The notes beneath the pieces are model-generated. The model ran no database searches and was not told the DNA's origin. It saw only the letters and a list, made by a program, of their open reading frames with translations. The position numbers were made by a program, and so were the translations under genes. A stretch of 64,000 nt of DNA from Ypsolopha sequella (taxonomy: Eukaryota; Arthropoda; Insecta; Lepidoptera; Ypsolophidae), in NCBI GenBank assembly GCA_934047225.1, contig OW204010.1, forward strand, positions 2,188,294-2,252,293, in the 5' to 3' direction. Positions 51,818 through 63,925 of the stretch are shown here, one piece after another (the first letter of the stretch is position 1; each line of letters begins with the position of its first letter).

Positions 51818-53851
51818 TTAAGAACTCAATATTTGTTTAGCTGACGGTACCGTTTCCATTTCCCAAAACTTGACAATTGATTGTTCAAGTGTGTTTTCAC
51901 ATGTACTATGAAATGCTGAAATATCCTTTGATGATGAACTACCCATATCAATGCTTGTTTTACCCATCAGAATAAAACCTAACTTTGTTTGAATTGCAGC
52001 TGGTAGATAAGGCTGCAATTTGATTGGTGAACCACCCATGAGAATGCTGTCATAAAGATCAGCCCCAAGAAGAAAATCAATTTTTCCCTTTTTATGAAAT
52101 GTTGGATCAGCCAATACCAAACCATCAAAATAATGAGAAATACCTTCTGGTATATAAGAAGATGGAAGATCTTTTGTGAGCCTTTGCATGATACAAGCTG
52201 AAGCCTTGAAAATTGGCTCTTCAGAAAACCTTGGTTTTATATCACATGATATCCATCCATCAGTGCGTTGAACTCCCCCCCCACCGAGTGCTGAAACTGA
52301 ACATGAATCACTTTGAATTGGTAACCTTAACCTTTTTGCACATGAAGCACTTGCAAAACTGCACATTGAACCGGGATCAATTAAAGAACGGACCTCACAC
52401 CATTCACCATTGCCATTCCTAATATGAATTATGGCTGTTGCAAGTAGAACAGTATGATATTGATGAATTTTATCCTGGAAGGTTGAGCTATTAGCAGAAA
52501 CCTCAGGAGAACCTTGACCATGACCTTGAACAACTTGTGATGAGGCTCCATGATGAGTGTTTGGAGATGAGTTTCCTGGTACACCATTAAACGATGAGTT
52601 TCCCTGCTGGTGATTTTGTGAAAATGAACCATTTTGTTGGTTGCTGAATGTCCTTGGAAAATGTAAAAGTGAATGATGAAATCCCCTGCAATGTTTACAT
52701 ACTTGTTTAGATAAACATTTCTTGCTCGAGTGTGGACGCAAACAATTATAGCATAGCCGGTTAGCTGTAACGAATCCCTTCCGATCCCGTGGCAACATAT
52801 TCAAAAACGTTTGGCAGCAATACAACTCATGTGCTTCTCCATTACAACAAACACAATTATGTGCAAAACTTGATGAGTAAGTACCTACCTTTGCATTTGG
52901 CCTATTATTGGAAGCATTGACCTTGAGTACGCCTTGCATAACTTGTACAGAGGGCTTAGATGATGCACGCGCCATAGCTTTACAACGCGATTCCATAAAT
53001 TCAAGCATGTCAGACATTTTTGGCATATCTAACATTTTTACATGTAATTCAAAATCATTTCTTAGCTGATTATCCAATTTATCTAAAACAATATGCAACA
53101 GAATGAAACTCCAATGCATTACAGGCATATCTAGTGCTTCCAAGGCAAGTAAATTTTCCTTTAATGTGTCCAAAAATGACCGCAAATGAGTGTTGGGTTT
53201 GGATGGCAAGTGTGGCAAGTTAATGATTTCATCTATATGAGCATCTGCCATCAAGCGTTTATTATCATACCGCTCCACTAATAATTTGTATGCAATTGCA
53301 TAGTTAGGCTCAGATATAGGTAAATGCTTGATGACACCTGCAGCCTCACCTGACAATGAACTGATCAGGTAATGCATTTTCTGAACAGGAGATAAGCTTT
53401 TATTATTATCAATTACACTGTCAAACATAGCCTTGTAACTGGACCACTGAATGACCGTACCTGAATAGTGTGGAAGTTTCATTGTTGGCAAATCCACATT
53501 ACATTTCTGACCTTTATTTTCTTTACAATTTTCAAACTTAACTTCTGTTCTATCCACCACTTGCTCCGTACCAAAACAATGTTCATAGATTACCTTTATT
53601 GAATAATATTCGTCCATAAATGCCAACATATCTTTATGATGTTGCTCCGCATCGAATGTTTTGGCAGGTTTAGCCTCAATATCGATAAATGTTTTAAGAT
53701 ATGCTTCTTTTACTGCTTCTAAATCTTTGTATTTCATACGGAACATTTCCTTTATTGAACTAACACTTTCAGGCTCTGCAGCACTCATAGCTGCAGCCCG
53801 AATCGACTCCAATCGAAGTTTACATAACTGGTTTTCTATTAACACACTCAT
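51818..53851 (-). CDS. BEL/Pao III Gag and aspartic protease
   Basis: 677 aa. The capsid core has LPTMKLPHYSGTVIQWSSYK and LLVERYDNKRLMADAH. Nucleocapsid Cys/His motifs follow (CVCCNGEAHELYCC, NRLCYNCLRPHSSKKC, CKHCRGFHHSLLH). After a Ser/Asn/Gln-rich linker comes the retropepsin active site RSLIDPGSMCSFA, and later FLLGADLYDSILMGG. The frame ends with a TAA inside a conserved stretch, and the pol frame continues in phase directly after it. That is either a nonsense mutation or a leaky stop. Confidence 0.87.
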   Translation of the reverse strand: MSVLIENQLCKLRLESIRAAAMSAAEPESVSSIKEMFRMKYKDLEAVKEAYLKTFIDIEAKPAKTFDAEQHHKDMLAFMDEYYSIKVIYEHCFGTEQVVDRTEVKFENCKENKGQKCNVDLPTMKLPHYSGTVIQWSSYKAMFDSVIDNNKSLSPVQKMHYLISSLSGEAAGVIKHLPISEPNYAIAYKLLVERYDNKRLMADAHIDEIINLPHLPSKPNTHLRSFLDTLKENLLALEALDMPVMHWSFILLHIVLDKLDNQLRNDFELHVKMLDMPKMSDMLEFMESRCKAMARASSKPSVQVMQGVLKVNASNNRPNAKVGTYSSSFAHNCVCCNGEAHELYCCQTFLNMLPRDRKGFVTANRLCYNCLRPHSSKKCLSKQVCKHCRGFHHSLLHFPRTFSNQQNGSFSQNHQQGNSSFNGVPGNSSPNTHHGASSQVVQGHGQGSPEVSANSSTFQDKIHQYHTVLLATAIIHIRNGNGEWCEVRSLIDPGSMCSFASASCAKRLRLPIQSDSCSVSALGGGGVQRTDGWISCDIKPRFSEEPIFKASACIMQRLTKDLPSSYIPEGISHYFDGLVLADPTFHKKGKIDFLLGADLYDSILMGGSPIKLQPYLPAAIQTKLGFILMGKTSIDMGSSSSKDISAFHSTCENTLEQSIVKFWEMETVPSAKQILSS

Positions 53852-54171
53852 TTTTACTGATTTCTTGGGATACAGCTATGTAAAAATATAAACAAACTCG
53901 TAAACAACAAAATTACAAAAGTAAACAGAAACTTCGCGAACGTCAAATGTCAATCTGACATTTCACTCGCAGTGTTGCCACAGTACAAAATTATTTAACA
54001 GTAGTACCAATCTACTAATATTGAAATGAATGATGATTGTCTATGCCTACGTATAACCTATAATCTAACACTTATGATGACGCAACAAAATGATGATTTT
54101 CCACTTTTAGAATAACGTTATTTTCCGAATTTAAGCAAAGCTAATACAAACAATCGGGAAGAAGGACCATA

Positions 54172-54529
54172 TGGAAAAGGGCAGGCTAGGTAGGGAAGCC
54201 AGTACTCACGTGATATTCTTGATTGTACCAGCGTCTTAGGCGTCCCACGCCTTGCACCTGCGCACCTTATGTTAATTGAGCTGGCTCGCGTATAAAGTTT
54301 TGCTTCTATTCGAGAAATAATGGTTCTAGGATCGATCCACACTCGCGTAAAGAGTATCACACACAGTTTTAGCGATATTTCTATTTTATTTGATGATTTT
54401 CCACGGAGCTCGTATGCACGCACTGGCTTATGGTATTGGAAGGGATGACAGGGACAAAAATGTGCACCTACCTACTACTAAACACAAATAATAAAAATTA
54501 AGCTACCTTACAGTTAACAATATTAACCA
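54172..54529 (-). repeat. 5' LTR of BEL/Pao III
   Basis: 358 bp. On the minus strand it is followed by the TGGTCCTTC primer-binding site (about 54157-54169). The ATGTC duplicate lies at 54530-54534. Confidence 0.9.
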
Positions 54530-54539
54530 ATGTCTAACG

Positions 54540-54650
54540 GTGCTAAAGTTATGATGTTGTGACATACAGACGGACGGACGGACGGACAACGAAGTCTCAC
54601 CATAAAGGTTGGTTTTGTACCTTTTAGGTACTACGGAACCCTAACAAACA
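54540..54650 (-). repeat. Dispersed lepidopteran repeat fragment (GGTTCCGTAGTACC side)
   Basis: CATACAGACGGACGGACGGA followed by GGTACTACGGAACCC is the standard outer part of the GGTTCCGTA-type repeat, here inverted relative to 18.6-19.2 kb. Confidence 0.55.
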
Positions 54651-54708
54651 AAAGCGCGATGCGCATGATATCGCTCTCTCTCTCTCTCTCTTGGCACGTG
54701 CCGCTTTC

Positions 54709-55030
54709 GATCTGAGATCGGGGACCATAGCACAGAAATCCCTCCCGCGTGTCAGATCGCACCTAAGTACTTTTATGCTATCAAGGGATCTGAGTAGAGG
54801 AAGCGTTTTTATTATGAAGTCTTGAATACTACACCGAAAACAATACCCGAATCCAGATTCGTGTCGCATGCGATCTGAGATCGGGGAGCATAGCGCAGAA
54901 ATCCCTCCCGCGAGTCAGATCGCACTTAAGTACTTTTATGCTATCTAGGGATCTGAGTAGAGGAAGCATTTTTATTATAAAGTCTTGAATATTACACCGG
55001 AAACAATACCCGAATCCAGATCGTTCGCAA
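54709..55030. repeat. Tandem duplication, 163-bp unit
   Basis: Two copies beginning GATCTGAGATCGGGGA at 54709 and 54872, each ending CAATACCCGAATCCAGAT. A CT microsatellite lies just upstream (about 54671-54692). Confidence 0.8.
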
Positions 55031-55074
55031 CTCTGAATAGTGGAATGGTTTAAAGCAACTTTCTGTGAATTAAT

Positions 55075-55145
55075 GCTAGTAAACCCTCCCGCAGCTCAGA
55101 AGTACTGGGGTTCTGAATACTGGAAGGGTTTCCATAAACGCATCG
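55075..55145 (-). repeat. Flank of microsatellite-associated repeat
   Basis: Inverted copy of 22230-22290 (AAACCCTCCCGCAGCTCAGA ... GGAAGGGTTTCCATAAACGC). As at 22 kb, it directly borders a simple-sequence tract. Confidence 0.7.
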
Positions 55146-55148
55146 TGT

Positions 55149-56818
55149 AGGTATCGTCGTATCGACGTATTGCCGTATGGTCGTATCGACGTATCATCGT
55201 ATCGACGTATCAACGTATCGACGTATCGTCGTATCCTCGTATCGATGTATCGTCGTATCGACGTATTGCCGTATCGTCGTATCGACGTATCTTCGTATCG
55301 TCGTATCGACGTATCGACGTATCGTCGTATCGTCGTATCGTCGTATGGTCGTATCGTCGTATCGACGTATCATCGTATCGACGTATCAACGTATCAACGT
55401 ATCGACGTATCGTCGTATCAACGTATCGACGTATCGTCGTATCCTCGTAACGATGTATCGTCGTATCGACGTATTGCCGTATCGTCGTATCGACGTATCG
55501 TCGTATCTTCGTATCGTCGTATCGACGTATCGTCGTATCGTCGTATGTTCGTTTCCTCGTATCGACGTATCGACGTATCGCCGTATCGACGTATCGTCGT
55601 ATCGAGTTATCGTCGTATCGACGTATCGACGTATCGTCGTATCGACGTATTGCCGTATGGTCGTATCGTCGTATCGACGTATCATCGTATCGACGTATCA
55701 ACGTATCAACGTATCGACGTATCGTCGTATCAACGTATCAACGTATCGTCGTATCCTCGTAACGATGTATCGTCGTATCGACGTATTGCCTTATCGTCGT
55801 ATCGACGTATCATCGTATCGACGTATCTTCGTATCGTCGTATCGACGTATCGTCGTATGTTCGTTTCCTCGTATCGACGTATCGTCGTATGGCCGTATCG
55901 ACGTATCGTCGTATCGACTTATCGTCGTATCGACGTATCGACGTATCGTCGTATCGACGTATTGCCGTATGGTCGTATCGTCGTATCGACGTATCATCGT
56001 ATCGACGTATCAACGTATCGACGTATCGTCGTATCAACGTATCGACGTATTGTCGTATCCTCGTAACGATGTATCGACGTATTGCCGTATCGTCGTATTG
56101 ACGTATCGAAGTATCGACATATCGACATATCAACGTATCGACGTATCGGCGTATCGACGTATCGTCGTATCGACATATCGACGTATCAACGTATCGACGT
56201 ATCGTCGTATCGTCGTTTCCTTGAATCGACGTATCGTTGTATCGAGGTATCGGCGTATTGAGGTATCCTCGTATCGCCGTATCGTCGTATCGACGTGTTG
56301 CCGTATCCTTGTATCGTCGTATCCTCGTATCGACGTATCGTCGTATCGACGTATCATCGTTTCCTCGTATCGACGTATCGTCGTATCAACGTATCGTCGT
56401 ATCGACGTATCGTCGTATCGACGTGTCGCCGTATCCTCGTATCGACGTATCGTCGTATCGACGTATTGCCGTATCGTCGTATCCCCGTATCGACGTATCG
56501 TCGTATCGACGTATCGGCGTATCGACGTATCGTTGTATCGACGTATCGTTGTATCGACGTGTTGCCGTATCCTTGTATCGTCGTATCCTCGTATCGACGT
56601 ATCGTCGTATCGACGTATCATCGTTTCCTCGTATCGACGTATCGTCGTATCAACGTATCGTCGTATCGACGTATCGTCGTATCGACGTGTCGCCGTATCC
56701 TCGTATCGACGTATCGTCGTATCGACGTATTGCCGTATCGTCGTATCCCCGTATCGACGTATCGTCGTATCGACGTATCGGCGTATCGACGTATCGTCGT
56801 ATCGACGTATCGTTGTAT
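55149..56818. repeat. Minisatellite of an 8-bp unit (CGTATCGN) with higher-order structure
   Basis: About 1.67 kb of tandem CGTATCGA / CGTATCGT octamers and point variants. Because 8 is not a multiple of 3, several frames stay open and yield artefactual proteins of the VSSYRRIDVSTYRR type on the plus strand and RRYDDTSIRRYDD on the minus strand. These are not genes. Variant units mark higher-order repeats: GTATGGTC occurs at about 55343, 55655 and 55967 (312-bp period, 39 octamers), and GTGTTGCC at 56295 and 56559 (264 bp, 33 octamers). Confidence 0.93.
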
Positions 56819-57009
56819 CATCATCGTAATCATTATCTTTGCAAGTATGACTTTCGAAAAATAAAATTTTGAAATAGAAAAATTAGATGCAAACACAATT
56901 ACGCAAAAACATGCCATTGCGAACAAACCGTTTTGTCAGTGGCGTGCACAGAGTTTTTACACAGGGTAGACTTAAATACCGGTCAAGTGCGAGTCAGACT
57001 CGCGTACCT

Positions 57010-58473
57010 TGTCAGATAGCACGACCGGCGGGTACCCGGTCTTTTCCACCAGTCGTACTACTGAACAAGATAAGATTAAAAAGTGACCTAATTGTAACCT
57101 AATAGTTGGTAAAAGGTTCTGAAGAAAACTTCGAGGTACTTTACAATTAAGTGTATTTAACTTTATCACAAAATTATGTAAAGATTCACAAGACTGAAGG
57201 TGTTACGGAAAATATTACATTGTAACAAACTTTTGGCCAAGACCTTACATTTGGCATATATTCTGCCAAGACATTACTAAAACTTTTAGAACCTCTAATA
57301 GTTGTGTCAGTTACCGCCTTAACATCAGGTAGCAATATTACATTGGAATTAGTTTTGCCAAGACATTAATAAAACATTTAAGTGAATAAACTAGATGGGT
57401 TAGTTACCGCCTTAACCACAGGTAACTAGATTACATGGAATCTTGTGAAATTACATTTGAAAAAAGAAACTTTAAGAGTAACAAAACTTGAAAAAAACAA
57501 GGAAAATAATTTCCCAAATAAAATCTAGCTCAGTGGAGCCGTGAATCCAACTACATAATACCTATTTGTCGATCATACTCTTTAAACTAAATCGTCTGGT
57601 ACACCATTCAGTTCTACCAGGAAAAATATTACGGAACATTAAATTTTACAGTTTGGGTTATTCAGTGAAACAGGAAGAAGAATTTACACTTGGTTAACTA
57701 AAGACATAAAACTAAGTGTCCTGAAAACATCCCGTTCAAGGCACCGTTATTATGTGAGGTTAAAAATAAAATTTATAACACATACTTGTATTACGCCAAC
57801 ATATTCAACAAGAAATGGCACGCCGACCGCTGCCCAACCGCAAGGTCAACGATCTCCGTCCTCGCAGACAAAGGAACTGCTTGACCGTGAACACCACGCG
57901 GCGGTCATCTCCCAGCCAGCTGGATAAAAATCACCAAAGAAGCAAAACAGCAAAAACTTGAACTCCCTGGAATTAGAAGAGAGTAAACAATATTAAAACC
58001 TTTACCACACGGAACGATGAGAACAAAATTCCGGTGACTCAAAATACAAAGAAAACAATACGTACCATGATCCGACAATAGGTCAGATCTCCCACCAACC
58101 CGGCCAAAAAAACTCCAACAATCACCTCCAAAAATCCTTCTGAAAATAGAAAACATTATTACGGAAACCATTCCACGCAAAATAAACACACCAAATTTAA
58201 ACTCAAAACCCACCTATTTTATTAAAGACACAACTCCTGTTGGCAAATCCGCCATTATCAAAAATAAAAAAATCAAAAATGATGATACACACAACACGGC
58301 TCGACTGCAAAAAACCTGGCCGACAAATGACCGGAAAACAACCTCGGAACTCGCAACAGACAAGCGAGCGAACTTCATGTCTAGAACAGAGGGTAAACCT
58401 CAATTTACCGTCAAGCAAACAACGACGCGAAAACTTTGAGATAACCGCACCTTAAAAAATCTGCCATGCTACA
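57010..58473 (-). repeat. 3' LTR of the LARD-like element
   Basis: 1464 bp, about 99% identical by eye to 60551-62003. Contains an extra 11-bp segment (about 57284-57294) absent from the other LTR. Open frames conserved in both copies (for example 57905-58213) show no domain and are probably incidental. Confidence 0.88.
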
Positions 58474-60550
58474 ATACCCCCTCCCGAAGCATAAGAGGTG
58501 CGCCTAGAGCACCGATCGCTGCCCTCAGCGTAAACAACAACAAAAAACTAAATTTAAAAAAAAAAAAAAAAACCCAAAAGAAAAAACAACAAATTAACCC
58601 CCCCCCCGATGATTTTATAAAAAAAAAAAAAAACAACACAAAACAAAAACCTAATAACTAAAGTAGATGCCTGAAAACAGCACACCTACAAACAAAACCA
58701 AATAAAAACCAAAGACAAACATAAAACAAAAGAAACAAACAACCGTCCAAAACCCAAAACAAAGTCGAACCCACGACAATAAAATCAAAACCAAACAAAA
58801 GTAACCCTTCCTGCAGGAACAACAAAAGTAGTGCGCTAGTATTCGTAATGACAAAATGCTACCCCCCAACTATAAAAATAAAACAAATGAAATCATTCAA
58901 GAGTTCCGCCTCCGCCCCTCACCATCAACATGACCTGTATCCAGCGAACCAACGAACTTAATCGAACTTACCGGAATTAACAAGCCACTCCAGTGAGAGG
59001 AAAAAAAACACCAGGAGACTCCCACGAGTAACTCCCAGACGTCCAGGGATTATCGCTCCCTTCCAAAAAAAACCACGGCTACCCTATACCACCAAACGGC
59101 AGCGGACAAAAGTGTGTAACGGCCCACACCAAAAAAAAAACCGAGACCTCTTTGAGCTGGAGTAGGTCACTGTCGAAATTTGACTTCTACCAAAACCAGT
59201 CCAGTGTATCCTAGCATACATCACCAACCTTACTTCCATACCTCTCTGCATTCTATCCATTTAAACATAACATCCAAACTTCTTAACGAGCCAGACAATG
59301 CTGTCCGTCAGTAACCTTTCAAACAAAATTAGGTATCCCCCCAAATATATTGTTGGGACACTAAAACACTGGCCATGAAATCAAACTCAACTCCCACCCG
59401 GACTCGCGAATGAAACAAAAGTGGAAAAACGGGATCATTACGAATAAAAAACGCCTCACTAACAAATCCAGCAGGGGGAATAAATTTTAAACAAAACACG
59501 AATCTCACTAATACGTGAGACCGTGAAACTAACCAAAACCCCTGACAAAAACGTCATAAAATAAAAACTGTTACTCAATTTTAATTGAAGAAAATCCCCC
59601 AAAACAAACAAAAAAACAAACATTTGAGTAACTTAAAAAAACATTACTAGAAAGAAAAAAAAATTACCCCCAAAGCAAACTATATTTATTATATGACGGA
59701 TAAAAAAACAAAACAAACAAACAAACCTACCCGATACCTCGGCTCTTGCCTAAAAGCAAGTAAAACAAAACCCGGAACAACTCGAGCAGTGAGCTGAACC
59801 ACGAACTAACCCCAAAAAAATAAATTAAAAAACATAACTCCAAAACCCGAGAATTGTAAAAACTTACAACCTCATGCACGAAGCTCAATCCAAAGATTAG
59901 TTTAAAAAAAACCACAATCACTGTTTTGAGGCTCCATACATCAACAAAACAAAACAAAACTCCAATTAAACCACAATAAAATTAAAACAAAATGAAATGC
60001 CGAGGTATCAACAACCAAAACACACGAAAAAACTGGCTTCCTTGACAGCATCCAAAGACCTGTAAATGTGGATGCTAGCGTGTCCGCGCGAATAGTCACG
60101 TCGTAAATCAATTCATCCTTTAAGAGGACCAAAACAATACCTCTTTAGTATCCATTTTAAAAAAAATTCTGCTTTCTGTTTCTTACAAGTATTTTAAATT
60201 CTTACAAATTAATTTGGTACCAAATTCACTGAGTGCAAAAAAGAATTTACACAACCATAAACACAACTCAGTGTAAACTAAATAAAATTAAAAAAAATTA
60301 AAAAATTTTTGGTACCAAAAAAAAAACAGTGTAAATACACCCTAAGTTGTTACTCACAAAAAAAAATTATAGCACTTAAGCTTCCTTATATGTGCAAATG
60401 CACACACTAAACCAAAGTACATAGTACAAAAAAAATAATGTTACACATACAAACCAAAAAAAAAAAAAAAAACGAGTAACAAAAAAAAAACTCTGTTTCA
60501 CCAAATAACCCTTCGACAAATATTATTATTTAAAAACCTAAGGGCGCCAT
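58474..60550 (-). other. Internal region of LARD-like element, non-coding, strand-skewed
   Basis: Plus-strand sequence is dominated by A and C (runs such as AAAACCAAACAAAAG), so the element's own sense strand is T/G-rich. Open frames such as 58651-58869 (hydrophobic, Phe/Val-rich) follow from this bias. No protease, RT or integrase motif was found on either strand. Confidence 0.65.
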
Positions 60551-62003
60551 TGTCAGATAGCACGACCGGCGGGTACCGGTCTTTTCCACCAGTCGTACTA
60601 CTGAACAGGATAAGATTAAAAAGTGACCTAATTGTAACCTAATAGTTGGTAAAAGGTTCTGAAGAAAACTTCGAGGTACTTTACAATTAAGTGTATTTAA
60701 CTTTATCACAAAATTATGTAAAGATTCACAAGACTGAAGGTGTTACGGAAAATATTACATTGTTACAAACTTTTGGCCAAGACCTTACATTTGGCATATA
60801 TTCTGCCAAAAACTTTTAGAACCTCTAATAGTTGTGTCAGTTACCGCCTTAACATCAGGTAGCAATATTACATTGGAATTAGTTTTGCCAAGACATTAAT
60901 AAAACATTTAAGTGAATAAACTAGATGGGTTAGTTACCGCCTTAACCACAGGTAACTAGATTACATGGAATCTTGTGAAATTACATTTGAAAAAAGAAAC
61001 TTTAAGAGTAACAAAACTTGAAAAAAACAAGGAAAATAATTTCCCAAATAAAATCTAGCTCAGTGGAGCCGTGAATCCAACTACATAATACCTATTTGTC
61101 GATCATACTCTTTAAACTAAATCGTCTGGTACACCATTCAGTTCTACCAGGAAAAATATTACGGAACATTAAATTTTACAGTTTGGGTTATTCAGTGAAA
61201 CAGGAAGAAGAATTTACACTTGGTTAACTAAAGACATAAAACTAAGTGTCCTGAAAACATCCCGTTCAAGGCACCGTTATTATGTGAGGTTAAAAATAAA
61301 ATTTATAACACATACTTGTATTACGCCAACATATTCAACAAGAAATGGCACGCCGACCGCTGCCCAACCGCAAGGTCAACGATCTCCGTCCTCGCAGACA
61401 AAGGAACTGCTTGACCGTGAACACCACGCGGCGGTCATCTCCCAGCCAGCTGGATAAAAATCACCAAAGAAGCAAAACAGCAAAAACTTGAACTCCCTGG
61501 AATTAGAAGAGAGTAAACAATATTAAAACCTTTACCACACGGAACGATGAGAACAAAATTCCGGTGACTCAAAATACAAAGAAAGCAATACGTACCATGA
61601 TCCGACAATAGGTCAGATCTCCCACCAACCCGGCCAAAAAAACTCCAACAATCACCTCCAAAAATCCTTCTGAAAATAGAAAACAATATTACGGAAACCA
61701 TTCCACGCAAAATAAACACACCAAATTTAAACTCAAAACCCACCTATTTTATTAAAGACACAACTCCTGTTGGCAAATCCGCCATTATCAAAAATAAAAA
61801 AATCAAAAATGATGATACACACAACACGGCTCGACAGCAAAAAACCTGGCCGACAAATGACCGGAAAACAACCTCGGAACTCGCAACAGACAAGCGAGCG
61901 AACTTCATGTCTAGAACAGAGGGTAAACCGCAATTTACCGTCAAGCAAACAACGACGCGAAAACTTTGAGATAACCGCACCTTACAAAATCTGCCATGCT
62001 ACA
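60551..62003 (-). repeat. 5' LTR of the LARD-like element
   Basis: 1453 bp partner of 57010-58473, followed by the ACCT target duplicate. Confidence 0.88.
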
Positions 62004-62007
62004 ACCT

Positions 62008-63415
62008 AAGGTTCCGTATCGTGGATGAAAAATGTAATTTTGTTTTCGTGAATTTCTTAACTGCTATATTATTCCTGTAATCTTTACGTAAGCACATATT
62101 ACCATGATTTATTTTTTATTTTTCGATCAACCAATTTTAGAGATAAATTGAGGGACATCAATTTTTTTTTGTAGTTTTTCGAGGATTTCCCAAAATAGAG
62201 GCAAGTAAATATAGCTAAGCTGTATATGTATTTTTATGCGCATCTGTAACCGGCATCGTTCCAAACAGTTTGGTTATTTGAACATAACAAGCAGGAGAAA
62301 CAAAACAATCGATTACTTAGTATGTTTACAACCTGTCAGCCAGTTAAATGTTTCATAACATGGATTGAATTTTCTAGTTGCTTTACCTTTTATTTGAATC
62401 CGGTACGAAGCGGCCTTTCTCGATTACTTCTTTTTTTTTTCAGCAACACACAGTTTTGAAAACGTACCATTTCTTAATTTTTGCACACACACATTCCCAG
62501 CACAACTTTCACAGTAGTTACTACCAGCACCAGCCATTTTTTGCAATTTTTAGACCCAATTTTATTTTATTTATACTGCTTGTCATCAATTTTCGTAACG
62601 AACGAACGAAAAACAATAATGGATGGCGCCGGCTAAGCTGCTAAGGCGGCTTCGTAAGACTTCGGTAATTTTCGGTGAATGTCGTAAAACTAAAAAGCCG
62701 CCGGCTTTTTGCAGAGTTTTCACCGCAACAAGCAAAAGCTTTTGCATTTGTGTGCCATGTACTTACAGTAACGCACACAACAAAGATACTGTTGGAATAA
62801 TGACCCACACATATAACCGGCAGCCACCATTCCGCGATGGCTGGTCCGAAATTGAATTACAATGGATCATAACATGAGCCATTCACTCTCAGATCTGAGC
62901 ATTCACTTCATACTTTCGTAATCGATTTTAGCGATGTAATTCTATTTTGGAATGCTCGAGCATAGATACTTTATCTATGGCTCGAGTGAGCGAGCGGCTC
63001 GCAGCTGTGAACTGAGACTCGCAGTTCCCGCTAATGTCAATAGATGGCGGTCGGTGTGGCTACACTTTTTTTTTTACGATATGCATAAAAATGCGTAAAT
63101 GATGTGTATTTGTCAGGGTAGACAGTGTCTTTTTGTCTGTATGGACTGCACGCCACTGCGTTTTGTCAACTGGGTTGAATTTTATACATCGTAGATGCAT
63201 TATACTTATTATTGAAAACTAGCATGTGCACGGGTTAATGACCGCGGATCCACACCGCTCGTGGGAGCTAAGAAATAGCGCTCGCGGCCGGTGACGGCCG
63301 GTCACGCAAACAGTTGAGGTGCGGGGATGCGGGGGCAAAATCACTAATTTGTCCAGGTTTATACGCAGCCACGGACGTAGCGGACTCCGCGCCGCTAACA
63401 GAATATTGAGGTAGG
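62008..63415. other. Non-coding stretch with dispersed repeat fragments
   Basis: 62075-62160 is a copy of the AATCTTTACGTAAGCACATATTACC repeat seen at 22.68 kb. ORFs at 62378-62877 have no recognisable domain. A GC-richer patch at about 63240-63410 has no coding signature. Confidence 0.45.
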
Positions 63416-63423
63416 GTCAACCT

Positions 63424-63851
63424 GGGTAATTGTAAACAGGGGTAGTTGTAAACAGCATTAATAACTTTTGTATCTTGCACGTTTTCGGACTGCTACCAAA
63501 ACGGAGCGCACCTTGAGTCTTTTGTCTATGACGGAAATGACAGATTTCTAATGGCGTCCGCATAACCTCACTTTAAAGTGTGTGTCAAAAAAGCTCCCAA
63601 AAAAAAACAATTATTAATTAGTCATATAATTGAATAAACTGGTGTATTGTATAAAATTACTGGGTAAGTTCACTTGTTTCATGTTTTAATGGATAGGTAA
63701 AGGAATGTGCTTTACATATTATACTTGTTTTAACCAAAAACATTCCCATACACGTGGCAAAACGACGTTTACAATTACCCATAAAAAAAATGATTATGGG
63801 GAATTGTAAACACAAAAAGGGGTAATTGTAAATATTAGGGTAATTGTAAAA
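63424..63851 (+). repeat. Six copies of a GGGTAATTGTAAA motif (candidate transposase-binding subterminal repeats)
   Basis: Motifs at about 63424, 63439, 63767-63780 (inverted), 63798, 63819 and 63838, all variants of GGGGTAATTGTAAAC. They lie directly upstream of the transposase-like ORF at 63926. Confidence 0.65.
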
Positions 63852-63925
63852 AATATATGTTTCCACATACATTTTAGTACAATAGAATAGTGGGGTGAAA
63901 GTGAACTTTTTTTCAGGTCTTCAGT

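Larger units (their letters stand above)
48080..54529 (-). mobile_element. BEL/Pao retrotransposon III (near-complete)
   Basis: LTRs at 48080-48428 (349 bp) and 54172-54529 (358 bp), starting TGGAAAAGGGC and ending TTAACCA, are flanked by a 5-bp target duplication ATGTC (48075-48079 and 54530-54534). The genes on the minus strand cover gag, protease, RT, RNase H and integrase to a natural C-terminus. The minus-strand primer-binding site TGGTCCTTCTTCCC lies just inside the 5' LTR and a GGGGGG polypurine tract abuts the 3' LTR (about 48434). Two lesions, one stop and one frameshift, are visible. Confidence 0.93.
57010..62003 (-). mobile_element. Non-coding LTR retrotransposon (LARD-like) with about 1.46-kb LTRs
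   Basis: Direct repeats 57010-58473 and 60551-62003 begin TGTCAGATAGCACG and end CCATGCTACA, with a 4-bp target duplication ACCT (57006-57009 and 62004-62007). On the minus strand TGGCGCCCTTAGG adjoins one LTR (primer-binding site, about 60537-60549) and GGGAGGGGGTAT adjoins the other (polypurine tract, about 58474-58486), fixing the orientation. The 2.08-kb interior has no recognisable gag or pol. It is inserted into a GGTTCCGTA-type dispersed repeat (GAGTCAGACTCGCGTACCT | AAGGTTCCGTA). Confidence 0.88.

Noticed and set aside
55149..56818. CRISPR-like array
   Set aside because: Repeat units are contiguous with no unique spacers, and the setting is eukaryotic.
55170..56926. Long open frames with VSSYRRIDVSTYRR-like and RRYDDTSIRRYDD-like repeats (up to 550 codons)
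   Set aside because: They arise from the 8-bp tandem repeat, which lacks stop codons in most frames on both strands. No independent coding evidence.
57905..58213. Open frame conserved in both copies of the 1.46-kb repeat (also 61435-61743)
   Set aside because: Conservation is explained by the two positions being LTRs of one element. No domain, and the composition follows the strand skew.
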